A DNA stretch of 64,000 nt from the NCBI GenBank assembly GCA_036245525.1, contig BTPG01000005.1, positions 117,885,188-117,949,187 of the forward strand, in the 5' to 3' direction. Below the pieces are notes generated by a model that did no database searches, was not told where the DNA came from, and saw nothing but the letters and a program-made list of their open reading frames with translations. Of this stretch, positions 31,851 through 42,574 are shown in pieces. The translations under genes were made by a program, and so were the position numbers. Source of the stretch: Semisulcospira habei. Lineage: Eukaryota; Mollusca; Gastropoda; Semisulcospiridae. Each line of letters opens with the position of its first letter. Positions within the stretch are counted from its first letter, which is position 1.

Positions 31851-31877
31851 CAATATGAAGAATGCGTGCGTATGTGT

Positions 31878-32003
31878 TAGGTTGCTCTAGGTGTTGAATG
31901 TAATTTAATTATGTAAAATGAGAAACCGGCACCGACTCGCTACACGCGTCACTAGTAGTCGACCCCATTCTGTGGGGCCGGTTGTCCGTTTAGATAGGAC
32001 AAG
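31878..32003. repeat. 125-bp direct repeat L, copy 1
   Basis: GGTTGCTCTAGGTGTTGAAT to GGGGCCGGTTGTCCGTTTAG. It is about 95% identical to 33890-34006. Each copy sits just 5' (on the minus strand) of a truncated LINE fragment. SINE-like in size, but I cannot see a tRNA head. Confidence 0.8.
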
Positions 32004-32150
32004 ACATATCTGGCACGTACCTTTCGTACGTGATAGATAAAATGACAAAACTGAGCACAGCGGAATGTGGAACAAAGTGCAATCAGATAATAGGCTGATA
32101 TCACTCCGTGGCCGGCGGGTGCGGGCCAGAAAATAATGAGAGGTTTCTAC

Positions 32151-32366
32151 TTAACCCTTTTCATCCTGATACTCCCATTGCTTGAAATAAAATTGACGAT
32201 AGTTCAAGGGTGGTGCCAAAATAGCATGGCGCCTGAGGCGCCAAGCTATTCTGGCACCACCCGGTCTTGAACTATCGTCAAATTTTCTTGATCTATCTCC
32301 TATGATATCGCCTTCATTGGACAATGAACATTTTAAAAAAATCAGCCTCAGGATGTAATGGGTTAA
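32151..32366. mobile_element. TTAA-ended palindromic MITE (B-type), copy 14
   Basis: Starts TTAACCCTTTTCATCCTGAT and ends CAGGATGTAATGGGTTAA. Both arms carry the variant GACGATAGTTCAAG / CTTGAACTATCGTC and GGTGGTGCC / GGCACCACC. Confidence 0.9.
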
Positions 32367-32389
32367 TTGTTAACTCATTCAAGACGCTC

Positions 32390-33885
32390 ATATTCAAGAT
32401 TCAAAAACTTTATTGTCCAGATAAAAAGATTTTATATGGAAATTTTTCTTTGCAGCACTGGTGTAGGATAATTGAATAAGGAATCAAGTGACATAATAAT
32501 GATAATAATAATACGTATGCAACAAAAATACAAACATCACAATATCAAACATACACACACACCCCTATCAGCATACACACACGCTAAAAGAAGTGGGGGG
32601 GGGGGGAGGGGGGGATTAAAACAAGGGGAGAAAATGGTATGGTGGGTTAGGCTTAGGCTGAATGCAGAATGAAGGGATGAAGAGGAGAATGGGCCATCAT
32701 CACAGTTGTTTTGAGTTAGGATACTGATGGCGGTGGGAATGAAGGAGCGCTTGTACACGCTACGTTTTGCCAAAGGAGCACGCAGTCGTCTACCGGAGGG
32801 TAACATTTTGAATGCGTCTTGAAGGGGGTGGGTGGGGTCACGGATAATTTTGCCTGCTTTTCTCTTACAAAACAACTCGTAGAGTCCAGAAAGAGTTCTT
32901 TGTCATGGCCAACGATTTTGCCTGCCAGTTTGACGACACGTGTCAACTTTGCCTTATCTCTTACAGTCAGGTTTCCAAACCATGCTATGACATTAAAAGT
33001 GAGAATGCTTTAATTAAAGATCTGTACACTGTTTCTAAAATAACTGAATCAACGTCAAAGGACTTCAATTTCCTCAAAAGATACAATCTCTGATTTGCCT
33101 TTCTGCAAACACTGTCAACATGAAGACTAAAACTAACTTTTTTGTCCAGAACAGTGCCAAGGTACTTAAAAGAATCAACCTGTTCAACAGCTTCATGGTT
33201 TATCATAACTGGCCGCACCAGGGATGTGTCCCGCGCCCGACCCTCCTCAAAACAGATTCCTTTGTTTTTTGAACATTTAATTCCAGAAAGTGAGAAATTT
33301 TATGAATTCAAAGTACTGAGAGAGTGAATGCTCGTCTTTAAGGCGTGCAACCAGAGCCATGCCTTCGTCTGCAAATTTGATAAGGGTGAGAATATGAGTA
33401 TTGCACGTTAATTCATTGGTGTAAATCGACTGAGAAGAGTACAGGAGACAGGACTCACACCCCTGAGGCTCCCCAATGTTCAAAACCCGCTCACTAGACA
33501 TACATCCACCCACGCTGACCCTCTGTGGCCGATCGCACAAAAAAAGCCCTTATCCAAAGCCCCGGAACGAGTTCCGAGTTAACTTGAAGATCCAAAAGAC
33601 GAGAAAGAAGCAAGTGCGGCTGTAACGTATTAAAGGCTGAAGAAAAGTCCATGAAAAGTTCTCTAGTGAATGTTCCAGCTTTATCGAGATGACTTACGAC
33701 AAGATCAAGAAGAAGAACAGAGGCATCCTCCACCCCCCTTCTAGCCCTGTAAGCAAACTGAAAGGGATCCATGCGATCGGCCACAGGCGGAAGCAGTCAG
33801 CTGATTGCACACCACTCTCTCCATGCATTTACACAGTATAGAGGTCAAGACCACAGGCCGAAGATCATTACGAGTCTGTCTTAGC
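32390..33885 (-). pseudogene. 5'-truncated LINE fragment (L2/Rex1/CR1-like reverse transcriptase), fragment B
   Basis: Minus-strand frames give NDLRPVVLTSILCKCMERVV (~33800-33870), DPFQFAYRARRGVEDASVLL and FMDFSSAFNTLQPHLL (~33630-33780), then a block with GEPQGCESCLLYS (~33460), LIKFADEGMAL (~33370; active-site FADD altered to FADE), VDSFKYLGTVLDKKVSF (~33170), RLYLLRKLKSF, and DPTHPLQDAFKMLPSGRRLR (~32790-32850). The 3' end reads ACAATAAAGTTTTTGAATC, typical of LINEs ending in TTGAAT-like repeats. It is 5'-truncated next to repeat L (33890). Frameshifts and stops make it inactive. Confidence 0.8.
32596..32615. repeat. Short poly-G tract
   Basis: A GGGGGGGGGGGGAGGGGG run inside the 3' part of the LINE fragment. 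Confidence 0.8.
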
Positions 33886-33889
33886 ATTG

Positions 33890-34006
33890 GGTTGCTCTAG
33901 GTGCTGAATGTAATTTAATTATGTAAAATGAGAAACCGGCACCGGCTCGCTACACGCGTCACTAGTAGACGACCCCAGTCTGTGGGGCCGGTTGTCCGTT
34001 TAGATA
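33890..34006. repeat. 125-bp direct repeat L, copy 2
   Basis: GGTTGCTCTAGGTGCTGAAT to GGGGCCGGTTGTCCGTTTAG. Partner of 31878-32003. Confidence 0.8.
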
Positions 34007-34007
34007 T

Positions 34008-34165
34008 TGCTGTGGGTTGGTGGGGGCCGGGTGTCCTCAGCCGGTTTCCAACTTTTTGGGAGGGGGGTGGGGAGGGGGGGGGGAGGGAGAACTGAGAAAA
34101 AGTCAGTCGGTCGTGCCCACGGTGTGCCGAAGACTCTCGCCATTCCCCAAACATGATATCAATTG

Positions 34166-34201
<36 letters not shown>

Positions 34202-34203
34202 GG

Positions 34204-34243
<40 letters not shown>

Positions 34244-34570
34244 GGGGGAACACATCTAAAAAGGTACTTTGTACTATAGCATTTTAAAGAATTTTTTCGG
34301 GGGCGGGGGAAGAGCCGGGGGGGGGGGGGACGAGGGGGGGGGGCCGTCCGGAACCCTTGCCAGGCCGACCCCCCCCCCCCACCCACCCACTCCGACCCAC
34401 CCCACGCACCAGTCTGTGTGTGTGTGTGCCATGTGAAAATTTGCCAAAACAAAACAATAAAACGGGGAGGAGCGGGGTGGCGGGGGGGGGGGAGGAGGGG
34501 GGCCCGGGGACACTCAAAAAAGGAACTTTCAGTGTTATAGCGGCATTTTACAGACTTTGTTATTGCATTT
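34008..34570 (+). repeat. G-rich dispersed repeat F, copies 5 and 6, with long poly-G
   Basis: TTTCCAACTTTTTGGGAGG, a G-run at 34167-34242 broken only by TGGC and T, then AAAAAGGTACTTTG...TATAGCATTTTAAAG. A second unit ends CAAAAAAGGAACTTTC...TATAGCGGCATTTTAC. Same head and tail words as copies 1-4. Confidence 0.65.
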
Positions 34571-35790
34571 TACCCGGATTTTTAGAGTGTTCGATCATGC
34601 GGAAGTGGCGGTGTGGGGGTGGGGGTGGGGGTCAACGGCCGCGGCATTGGCAGTTGTGCAGACAGTTTTCGGTGTCCTGTCTTTGAAATCCTCTTCGTGG
34701 ACGTAAATCATGTTTTTCGAAGTCTCACGGCAGATTTTGGGTCAATGGCGGCATCTCAGAGTCTCAAATACAAAACTCAGTGCTTCATTTTCAACTTTCT
34801 TCATTTAGTGGCGGCCATGGCATTGGCCCGCGGGCCGGCTTCACATGTCATATCCGCGGACCATTGTGAGAGTAGACCAAACCCATCGAGGGCCCGTTAG
34901 CTAAATTACTAAATGAGTAACATCAGGACTGAAGAGTAACATAAATTTCAACTAACAGTATGACCTCAGAAATCGCTACACTGATTACCCACTGAAAAAC
35001 GCATGCCGGACGTGAGCTCTAAACAAGTAGAGTTTGGGATGAAATCCTCATCTCAGTTCTTATATGATGTAGACCTGCGGGCGTATTGTACAAAAAGTGG
35101 TTAAATATATGCAAGATCATATAGAAGAGACTTTGTGTGGGATGCTTCCTCTCATCTTGTTCAGTATGTCTTTGAAAATGTGTGTCTTTATTGAATATTC
35201 CAAGTGAGTAAAACCACGCGATACGATTTGACCCGGGTGATGAGCGAGAAGGTCACGCCATGGAATCTAGAAATTGATTGGTCCTCAGCTGACCTTCACC
35301 TCATGAGTACACCGTCTGTGCATGTGGCCACACAGGGCAATTGCTTCCGGTGCATGTAGTAACTTTTTCCGCCAGAAATAGTTCAAACAATTTCCTCCCT
35401 TTTTGCCATTTTTTTAGGGTGTAAAACTTCAATTGTATGCCTTTTTTGGCGGTTTGAGCAACAAAAGGCATGACAGGTGGTGTGAAAAAGAGCAAAATCT
35501 GGGTAATTTTAGTCGACCTAGTGTGTTCATGGGAGCCTAATTGGGGCATGTGCACGGTTGTATGCAGGCTTGCAGACGACAGTTTTGTCATGGGGTACTT
35601 AATGCATTTGAGTGTTGTGAAAAACGCTAACTCTTAATTTTTTTAAGAATTGCTGAAATAGCTTCTCCTGTGATGTGCTTCGCGTGGATTTTTTGTTTTG
35701 GCAGAAAAGTTCTTCGTTCATAGTTTTATGCTGCAAGAGGCTAACAGATAACAGTGTGTGAAAAGGGGGCGTAACCTAATTGCCCTGTGT
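34571..35790. other. No recognisable feature
   Basis: About 1.2 kb of ordinary composition. No exon, repeat or RNA gene that I can support. Confidence 0.45.
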
Positions 35791-35922
35791 GCCTGTGGTT
35801 CGATTCATTCGCCGGCGGCGGCAGAAGCATCGTTGCTAGGTCTCGCTGCCAGAACGATTATTTGTTGGGAAGGAGAAATAGATCCCTATCAGGGGCTGCA
35901 GATCGACAGTTTGTAAGAAGCA
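35791..35922 (+). promoter_or_regulatory. Possible promoter / 5'-UTR exon upstream of the elongase gene
   Basis: A GC-rich island in A/T-rich surroundings (CGCCGGCGGCGGCAGAAGC) ends with AAGAAGCAG followed by GTACCG, a possible splice donor. It lies upstream of the first coding exon of the elongase gene on the same strand, so it could be the first non-coding exon. This is a weak positional guess. Confidence 0.2.
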
Positions 35923-36183
35923 GGTACCGGTGTTTTTTTTGGTTGTCTTTTTAGTGAAACTTGTTTATTTTTGCTGTTGTTTCTTTTATGACTGAGTCGT
36001 GGTTATGTCTCCCGTGTATGCATAATGAAACTGCACCCCGACATCCTCAGCCCTGATTCCATTTAGTCAACACCCTGACGCTGGTTGGCTTTTTATCCCA
36101 GTTACTCTGACGGTATTTACCATAAAACGACTGTCAGTCTGTTCCAAAATTGTTTGAACGGCACTGACATATAGGACGATGAA

Positions 36184-36397
36184 TTAACCCATTCAGCCCT
36201 GACGCACTACAGCAGGAGATGGTTCGACCATGATAACTCAAGGGCAGTGCCAGATTAGCTTGGCGCCTGTCGGCGCCAAGCTAATCTAGCACTGCCCTTG
36301 AATTATCATGGTCGATCCATCTCCTGCAACTGGTGCATAGTCATTAGATGACGCCTCCCAAATTTGGTTAATACGTGCGTCGGGCTGAATGAGTTAA
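36184..36397. mobile_element. TTAA-ended palindromic MITE (A-type), inverted, copy 15
   Basis: Complete, from TTAACCCATTCAGCCCTG to CGGGCTGAATGAGTTAA. The near-perfect stem carries GGGCAGTGCC on one arm and the matching GCACTGCCC on the other, in place of the commoner GGGTAGTGCC. Confidence 0.9.
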
Positions 36398-37173
36398 GCA
36401 ATAAAATCGACCCGCAAATTGCACTGATTGGGCCTTGCTGTTTTATCACCAGTTTACCACCAGTCTTGTGTGATTATGCTTCGTTTGCCAGCCACCCAGA
36501 CCAGTTCTGTACACCATTTAGTGCACAATGTGGAGCATTGTGATGACTAGTATGGCGAGTTGCCAACTGTCTAGTGAAAAGGGTGAAAATGTATTAGTGC
36601 AGTGCCACTCTCAGCACTATTTAGTATGCACTGTTAGATATCATTTTACTCATTTTACCTCCCCCACTGATGGTCGAAGGCATGCATACTGGCAGTCAGT
36701 ACAAGAGAGCTGAAATGAACATGCAATTTTGTTATGCAGTTGTATACTACACAGTGTGACTTAATGCTGCTTTGGCACATATATGCTCAAAGTTTTTTTT
36801 TGAATTTTTTTTATTTAGCTCTAGTTGTCTTCTAAGCTGTTACACTTAAGTTTTTATTTTTATTCAGAAATTAACTACCTTGCATCTCATATACCAGGTT
36901 TCATAAACACCAGGTTTCATAGTTGAGCATGAGCATATTTCATAAATTATTCTACTGAAGGGTGGATATGGGTGCCACACAACTGAACATCATTGTCATC
37001 TTTTTTCAAAAATACATTTGATTGAGGGAAACGCTTAACTTTTCATCAGGAGTTTACCTTTCACTTATGTTATACATAATACATACACAGGACTTTGAAT
37101 GTAGAATGGTATGGTAGAGAGAGGACTAAGTCTGTTTGCAGACATATAGTCAGTGTAGTTGGACTCCCCTTAG
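36398..37173. other. No recognisable feature
   Basis: A/T-rich, probably intronic if the elongase transcript starts upstream. Nothing else is supported. Confidence 0.45.
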
Positions 37174-37477
37174 TTAACCCCTTTAACCCCAAGGCCGCAA
37201 TTTGGAGGGGTCACCAAACAACTGTGTACTATTTAATTTGCAGGAGACGGATGGACTATGATAATTTAATGGTAGTGCCAGATAAGCTTGGAGCCTTCAT
37301 GTGCCAAGTTAATCTGGCACTACCCTTGAATTATCATAGTCCATCCATCTCATGATAATTCAAGGGTAGTGCCAAATTAGCTTGACATCTGAAGGTGCCA
37401 AGCTGATCTGGCACTACCCTTGAATTATCATGGTCCATCCCTCTCCTGTGGTAGTGTGTGGGGGCTACATGGGTTAA
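37174..37477. mobile_element. Palindromic MITE (A-type) with two hairpins in tandem, copy 16
   Basis: A 304-bp copy from TTAACCCCTTTAACCCCAAG to GGGGCTACATGGGTTAA. The hairpin core is present twice (centres ~37295 and ~37387), separated by CATCCATCTCATGATAATTC. No other copy here has two cores. Confidence 0.88.
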
Positions 37478-37894
37478 GTCAATACATTATACAGTGCAGT
37501 GTACCAGTATGCAAATGGTTTTGGGCCGACGTTAACAGCAGTTGGCCCTCCAGCTGGTGGCCTTTTGCTTACTGCCTTGTTTCCTCAGTTTAGAGGTTGA
37601 CTCAGCGAGCAGCTTTGTCAATAGAAGCAATCCTTTTAAGCTATGACAAATATTTTTATCAGGGACGTACCCTGCATAGGCATTGTGTCAAAGTATCCAA
37701 AGCTGTTGCATTTCTTTGATGTACCTTAGTCTTACAACATTACAATTAGTGTTAGGTTAAGTACGTAGTGGATGTTTGTTTTAAATGGGTTGTATCCCAT
37801 TTTACACCTGTGGCCTAGTCGTGCAGTGCAATGTGGCTTAGTGTGTAGTCAGACTACTTGTGGCTCAAAACATAAGGTGAAAGGTATATTATCA

Positions 37895-38029
37895 GTTATT
37901 GGTAGCTGGGGTTTGCTAGGCCTGAGGGAGGTCAAAGTAACCATTGTACCCCAAAGGCCTGAGAGGTGCAATGGTTACTTTGACCCCCCCGAAGGCCTAC
38001 AAGCCAGCAAACCCCAGCTACCAATAACG
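37895..38029. repeat. 135-bp palindrome inside dispersed repeat J, copy 2
   Basis: GTTATTGGTAGCTGGGGTTT pairs with AAACCCCAGCTACCAATAAC. Inner arms GGTCAAAGTAACCATTG / CAATGGTTACTTTGACC also pair. The downstream GTTGATCAAACTTCG and (38590-38680) GCTACAAGGGTTTT and GGGATGAAAACAAT match copy 1 at 8720-8924. Confidence 0.75.
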
Positions 38030-38679
38030 CATTTGTTTTCATTCCTCCGTTAATTTCGTAAAATTAGACATGTTGATCAAACTTCGAACGTCTGTGGCAT
38101 CTCCTAATATAGCTGACCTAAATGCATGTTCTGAGTGAGTTCCTGCAGTTGCAAGGGGTCAGGAGTGTACGCAAACACCGCTCTTGCTAGCAGCTTGTCA
38201 ATTTCAATTTGACTTTTGGAAAGCGCTTTTTGAGCCGCACTGTCTACCTATTGTCAGAGTAATGTGATTGAACAGTGAGTACGTGAAATAGTTCTGAATT
38301 TAATATTCGGCATTGAAGCGACGATCTTGTGACACTGACAGTGACTGACCTGGGTGCGCCATTTTTGATCTGGGGTAGACTTGGTCTATTTTTAGTCTCG
38401 TGCGTTTCTGCAGAAAATATTGTTCAAAACTGGATGTTGTCGTCTTTAAAACAACTCTAGAGTGCGTATTGTTATGAACAGTGCGAAGAGGCTATGTTGT
38501 TTGGCGTGTGTTTTGCTCTTCTTGTCGAACAAAGCTGGTACTTTAGAGCCGAGAGTTCGGACATAATGCATCATACAGCGGGATACAAAAAGTCCGCCAT
38601 TAGTCGCTACAAGGGTTTTTTGTAGCTTGGTCATGTGGTTTGGTCGTGTGATGTAGGGATGAAAACAATATTAGTTGTA

Positions 38680-38907
38680 TTGCAAGTTGGGCTTTGCCAG
38701 TGGTTCTTGTCGCCTTGAGGGTTGGGTAAGGGGGTCAATGATAATAATAATAATAATAATAAAGGTAATTTGTATAGCGCCTAATCACCAAGGTGCTCTA
38801 GGCGCTTTACAATCACAGTAATGAAACAGTGAAGCAGAATACACAAACAAGCACATACAACAAAAAAATATACATTAATTTACAAGGGCAAAAACTCACA
38901 CCACACA

Positions 38908-38945
<38 letters not shown>

Positions 38946-39228
38946 TGATGAGCCGGCAGACAAAATGGTCTTTACGTATATGCAACAGAGAAAAGGTGTG
39001 TTTTAAGCTTGGATTTGAAAATGGAAAGAGATGATGAGTGACGCACATCAGCTGGGAGAGCGTTCCATGTAATGGGACCAAAATATCGAAAATGCACGAT
39101 GACCTTGAGTGACCTTATTAATGATGAAGGTAAGAGTCGAGGGCTTTAGCCTGAGACTCTTATTGACCCTCCTGACCGGACCGGGAGGCGACAAGAACCA
39201 CTGGCAAAGCCTTACTCATAATACAATG
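38680..39228. mobile_element. Foldback element with ~60-bp inverted ends and internal microsatellites
   Basis: The left end GGGCTTTGCCAGTGGTTCTT...GTCGCC pairs with the right end GGCGACAAGAACCACTGGCA. Inside are (AAT)n at 38740-38762, the common marine-invertebrate repeat words TTTGTATAGCGCC and GCTCTAGGCGCTTTACA, and (CA)n at 38898-38942. No transposase. The termini suggest a foldback transposon into which, or with which, a second repeat is carried. Confidence 0.65.
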
Positions 39229-39469
39229 ATTTTGTCTTCAACTGTAAAAAGTATAAGCGTGAAGTATACCCTTGAAAGGACTCCAAACTTTAGTGTGACG
39301 TAGAGATTCAGGGGACATAAATCTCTATACTTTCGACAATCAGTCAACTGCCTTGCGTGAACTGCATTCGCCTGGATTTTCTCTCAGAGGTATTTTTTTA
39401 AAATTTCAGCCATTCTTTTGTATAAAATGGTAATATAGGCTGAACACACTGCGTTCATACAGTTATTTT

Positions 39470-40670
39470 GTTGTGTAACCCCCTCAATTTTTAATTATCC
39501 AGCTTTTTGTTTCTTTTCCATTGCGATGGATCAGTATGTGATAAAGCCTTCGCTTCAGTTGAATTTTCCTGTCATTGCTATTGTCTAATGGTATCAGAGA
39601 ACACCTACATATTATAGTTCTTTTTGTTGTGTATCCCCCTAAATTATTTATTTATTGGCATATTTTTGTTTAGAGGTTTGACTGAATGAAGATTTATTTT
39701 GGGGAGAATGCTTTGCTCAGCGTGTAAGATCATCATAACATGTAATAAAGGAGTCTACTTATGACATGTTACCTTCGTAACATGACAAGGGGACTCCTGT
39801 TGCCTTGAGAACGGACGAGTGAAATAATCAAATAGAGCCAAGCCAATGAAAACAAGATGAGGATTTCATCCCAAAGTCTACCGTATTGTTTGGAGCTCAG
39901 ATGTGTTTATCTTTTAGGAACATTTGGAGTTGTTCATATTTTTAGGCTTATTATGCTGATCCATTTCCCTCCTGTCTCCTCTCTAAGCCAACCTCTGATC
40001 AACACACGTTGGCGCTCACAAATAAAGACAGACACACTTCCCGCCATTAGTACGCTCTGTGGGCTCATGTAGCGACAGGAATCTCCTACTCTAACCCACA
40101 TTCTGATTCAATTATGCTGGCACACAGAAATAAAGATGGACACACGGCGATTCCCGCCATTCGTACGCTCTGTTGTCTGGCGTAGCATAGTTATTCTGAA
40201 GAAGCCGAATGATAGCACAAGCTGCGAAATGACGTCACTTCAAGCTTCACGTCATGGCATCATTATCCCACAATGCCATGTTCATAGTACTTGATGTTAT
40301 ATGTCACTCATCACGGTACTAACATTTGACTTTGTCAGAGAATCAACTTTGCAATTTTCTGCTGACTTTCACGCTTAGGACTTACAGGTCACAATTTGAC
40401 CTAATCCTACCGCAGGGCTGGGACAAACAGCAGGCTTATGCAAACACTGTTTATGAAAAATCATGCAGGTATTAATGAGAAAAATTAAAGTTATGTTCGC
40501 TGTTTTACAAATGACTCTGAAAAAGTGGTGCAGAAAACTGTCTGATTTTTACACCTAGGGCATACTGGTCACAATTGACCTAATCGTATCCTACAGCCGA
40601 GACGAACTGTAGGCTTATGTAAATACTGTATATGAAAAATCATGTGATTATTAATGAGAAGATTGTTTTT
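39470..40670. repeat. Region of local imperfect tandem duplications
   Basis: Three local repeat pairs: GTTGTGTAACCCCC / GTTGTGTATCCCCC (39470 and 39627); CTTCCCGCCATTAGTACGCT / ATTCCCGCCATTCGTACGCT (about 40038 and 40151); and GGTCACAATTTGACCTAATC / GGTCACAATTGACCTAATCG (40387 and 40567, units ~175 bp). No coding potential. Confidence 0.6.
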
Positions 40671-41265
40671 TTTTTCATAAAAAAGATTCAATTGTTTTAA
40701 GATTAACCCATATAAATATAATGTGTGAAATTAATCACAAAAATGTGAAAATGTTTTTTTCCCCCAAAATATCTAATTATCACTCAAGAAGTTCTTGAGG
40801 TATAATGCTGGTTAACAAACTCATTCAATTTGTCCCTTTTATCTAGCTATACGCAAAATATCTAGTAAAAATAAGAAACATTATGGACTCCAGTGTGGAT
40901 CAACCGTTTTTTGTGAAACGGCCAATTTCTCGCCAGTGAGCATCTTAATCAAAACATCGAAAAAAAGGTCCTGAGATTATTCTTTTAGGGACAATATCCT
41001 AAAATTTCAAGCTTGTCCATCCTCAAACGCGGGTTCTAGTCGCTGTCACATCCTCACACACACATACAGCGCTTTGGCGCCAAAAAGACGTTCTCTAGCA
41101 AGGTTTGCGTAGCTAGATGGGACGTCATTTTTATCTTACTTTTTTGCCAGAATTTCTGTGCCACACACCAAAAAACATTGTGTGCATGCTCCGGAATGCG
41201 CTCCGACCCAGTCCCATTTCAAAGTCTACTGTATTTAAAAAATATGGTAGACAAAAAGTATAAAG
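40671..41265. other. No recognisable feature
   Basis: A/T-rich sequence, likely intronic or intergenic. Confidence 0.4.
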
Positions 41266-41338
41266 TGACTGGCGCTACCCTTGAATTATCGTGTTCAACC
41301 CATCTCCTGCTGTAGTGCATCAGGGCTGAATGGGTAAC
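41266..41338. mobile_element. Palindromic MITE (A-type), right half only, copy 17
   Basis: GGCGCTACCCTTGAATTATC to GGGCTGAATGGGTAAC. Left half missing. Confidence 0.65.
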
Positions 41339-41545
41339 ACATTTTAAACCAGGACCGAAATCCCCAAATTTTGAAGTTGTCCTCTGAAGGACTATTACAA
41401 TTCTAGAGACAGATCGAGCATGATAGTTCAAGGGTGGTGCCAGAATAGCTTGGTGCCTATGGGTGCCAAGCTATTCTTGCACCACCCTTGAACTATCATG
41501 CTCGAGCCATGTCTTGCTGTGGTGTGTCTGGGCTGAATAAATTAA
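41335..41545. mobile_element. Palindromic MITE (B-like), copy 18
   Basis: From TAACACATTTTAAACCAGG to GGGCTGAATAAATTAA. Long near-perfect hairpin: GAGCATGATAGTTCAAGG with CCTTGAACTATCATGCTC, and GGTGGTGCC with GCACCACC. It adjoins copy 17 on the left and shares its right TTAA with a D-type element. Confidence 0.8.
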
Positions 41546-41632
41546 CCCTCTTGTGCGTGCTGCCATTGGTACTGTCAGCACTAAATGATAGCGGTGGCTA
41601 CATGCACAAGAGGGGGGAGGGGGAGAATTAAT
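41542..41632. mobile_element. D-type small MITE, copy 2
   Basis: TTAACCCTCTTGTGCGTG pairs with CATGCACAAGAGGGG. The inner words CATTGGTACTG and AGCGGTGGCTACA match 10387-10446. Confidence 0.6.
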
Positions 41633-41957
41633 GAAAGAATACTATTTCATTGTGGTAGGAAATGCAGAATTGCATAATGTGAGAGGGCCAAATGTCAGAG
41701 AGGTGACAGCTATAGCTCAACAAAAGTGTGCCACAAACATGTGCAAAAAAGCAACGTATGTTTATTAGAAGTGGAAAAAAAAAATCGCCATCAGCAAGAG
41801 TGTTGATGGCTGAAGTCATGTGTCAAAGCGTATTAGGTGTAGTTTTCAACATGTCGCCAAGAAGTGCTGAGTAAGACATTGTTTGGATGCTTCTGTGCAT
41901 GTACACTAAGGAAGAAACAAGCCACTTATTGTGAATTTGAATTTACATAAAGCTGAT

Positions 41958-42048
41958 GGCGCCAAGCTAATCTGGCACTACCTGGTACCCTTGAGTTATC
42001 ATGGTCGAGCCATATCTTGCTGTAATGCATCAGAGCTAAGTTGGTTAA
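41958..42048. mobile_element. Palindromic MITE (A-type), right half only, copy 19
   Basis: GGCGCCAAGCTAATCTGGCA to CAGAGCTAAGTTGGTTAA. The left half is absent and the break is at the hairpin apex, as in copies 8, 13 and 17. Confidence 0.75.
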
Positions 42049-42329
42049 CTAATTGTTGCCAAAAAATCAAGACTAGAAATTCCTTTCCAATCGTCATGTT
42101 AGAATGTTGTATGTTTACTGTTTCAGGTCTACACACTGTGCTTCTGATGAGCACTGCATGCAGATGATTCCATACACTGGTTACCTCCCTTGATTTGCTA
42201 TGTGTCGTTGATTGAGGGAGATAATCAGTGCCTGGCTGAGCCAGGTAACCAGTGTGGCCCAAACGTTCAGGCTTTGTTTGTTGTTTTAATCTTGGAGATT
42301 CCAACAGATGCAGGGTTCTTACGTTACAG

Positions 42330-42408
42330 GTACTGGAACAGAACTGAGACATGGCAAGCTTGCTGAAAGACCTCATTCGCCAGTATGAGGATGCCAAACC
42401 ATATGCAG
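42330..42408 (+). CDS. ELOVL: Fatty-acid elongase (ELOVL2/5-like), exon with start codon
   Basis: ELOVL proteins sit in the ER membrane and condense malonyl-CoA with long-chain acyl-CoA, the first step of chain elongation; ELOVL2/5 types act on polyunsaturated substrates. This exon begins after an acceptor (TTACAG at 42324-42329). It has ~21 bp of leader, the ATG at 42351 and 19 codons (MASLLKDLIRQYEDAKPYA), and leaves in phase 1 at a GTTTGT donor. The next exon (50081) enters in phase 1, completes an Asp codon and continues PRTRNW, exactly as expected for the N-terminus of ELOVL proteins. The gene continues at 51073, 55602 and 56627, for 211 codons in this window. The first intron is ~7.7 kb and full of mobile elements. 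Subfamily (2/5 rather than 4) is judged from NRPAL, YNLG and HHASM words and is uncertain. Confidence 0.8.
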
Positions 42409-42574
42409 GTTTGTGTGTGTGGATTGTGCGCGTGTGCATGTGTGTGGATAGGTTGGTTTGTGTGTAGAAGTGGGGGGCTGGTTTTACTTTCATGAGGAAG
42501 TTTATTTGTATTGTGTGTGTGAGGAAATGTTTTGCACCCTAACTCCGTTATTTCTGACATTTTATGCTCCTTGT
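42409..42574. other. Start of ELOVL intron 1
   Basis: A TG-rich donor-proximal intron, GTTTGTGTGTGTGG onward. No other feature. Confidence 0.6.

Noticed and set aside
31878..32003. tRNA-derived SINE head in repeat L
   Set aside because: I could not build a cloverleaf or match the A and B boxes convincingly in either orientation.
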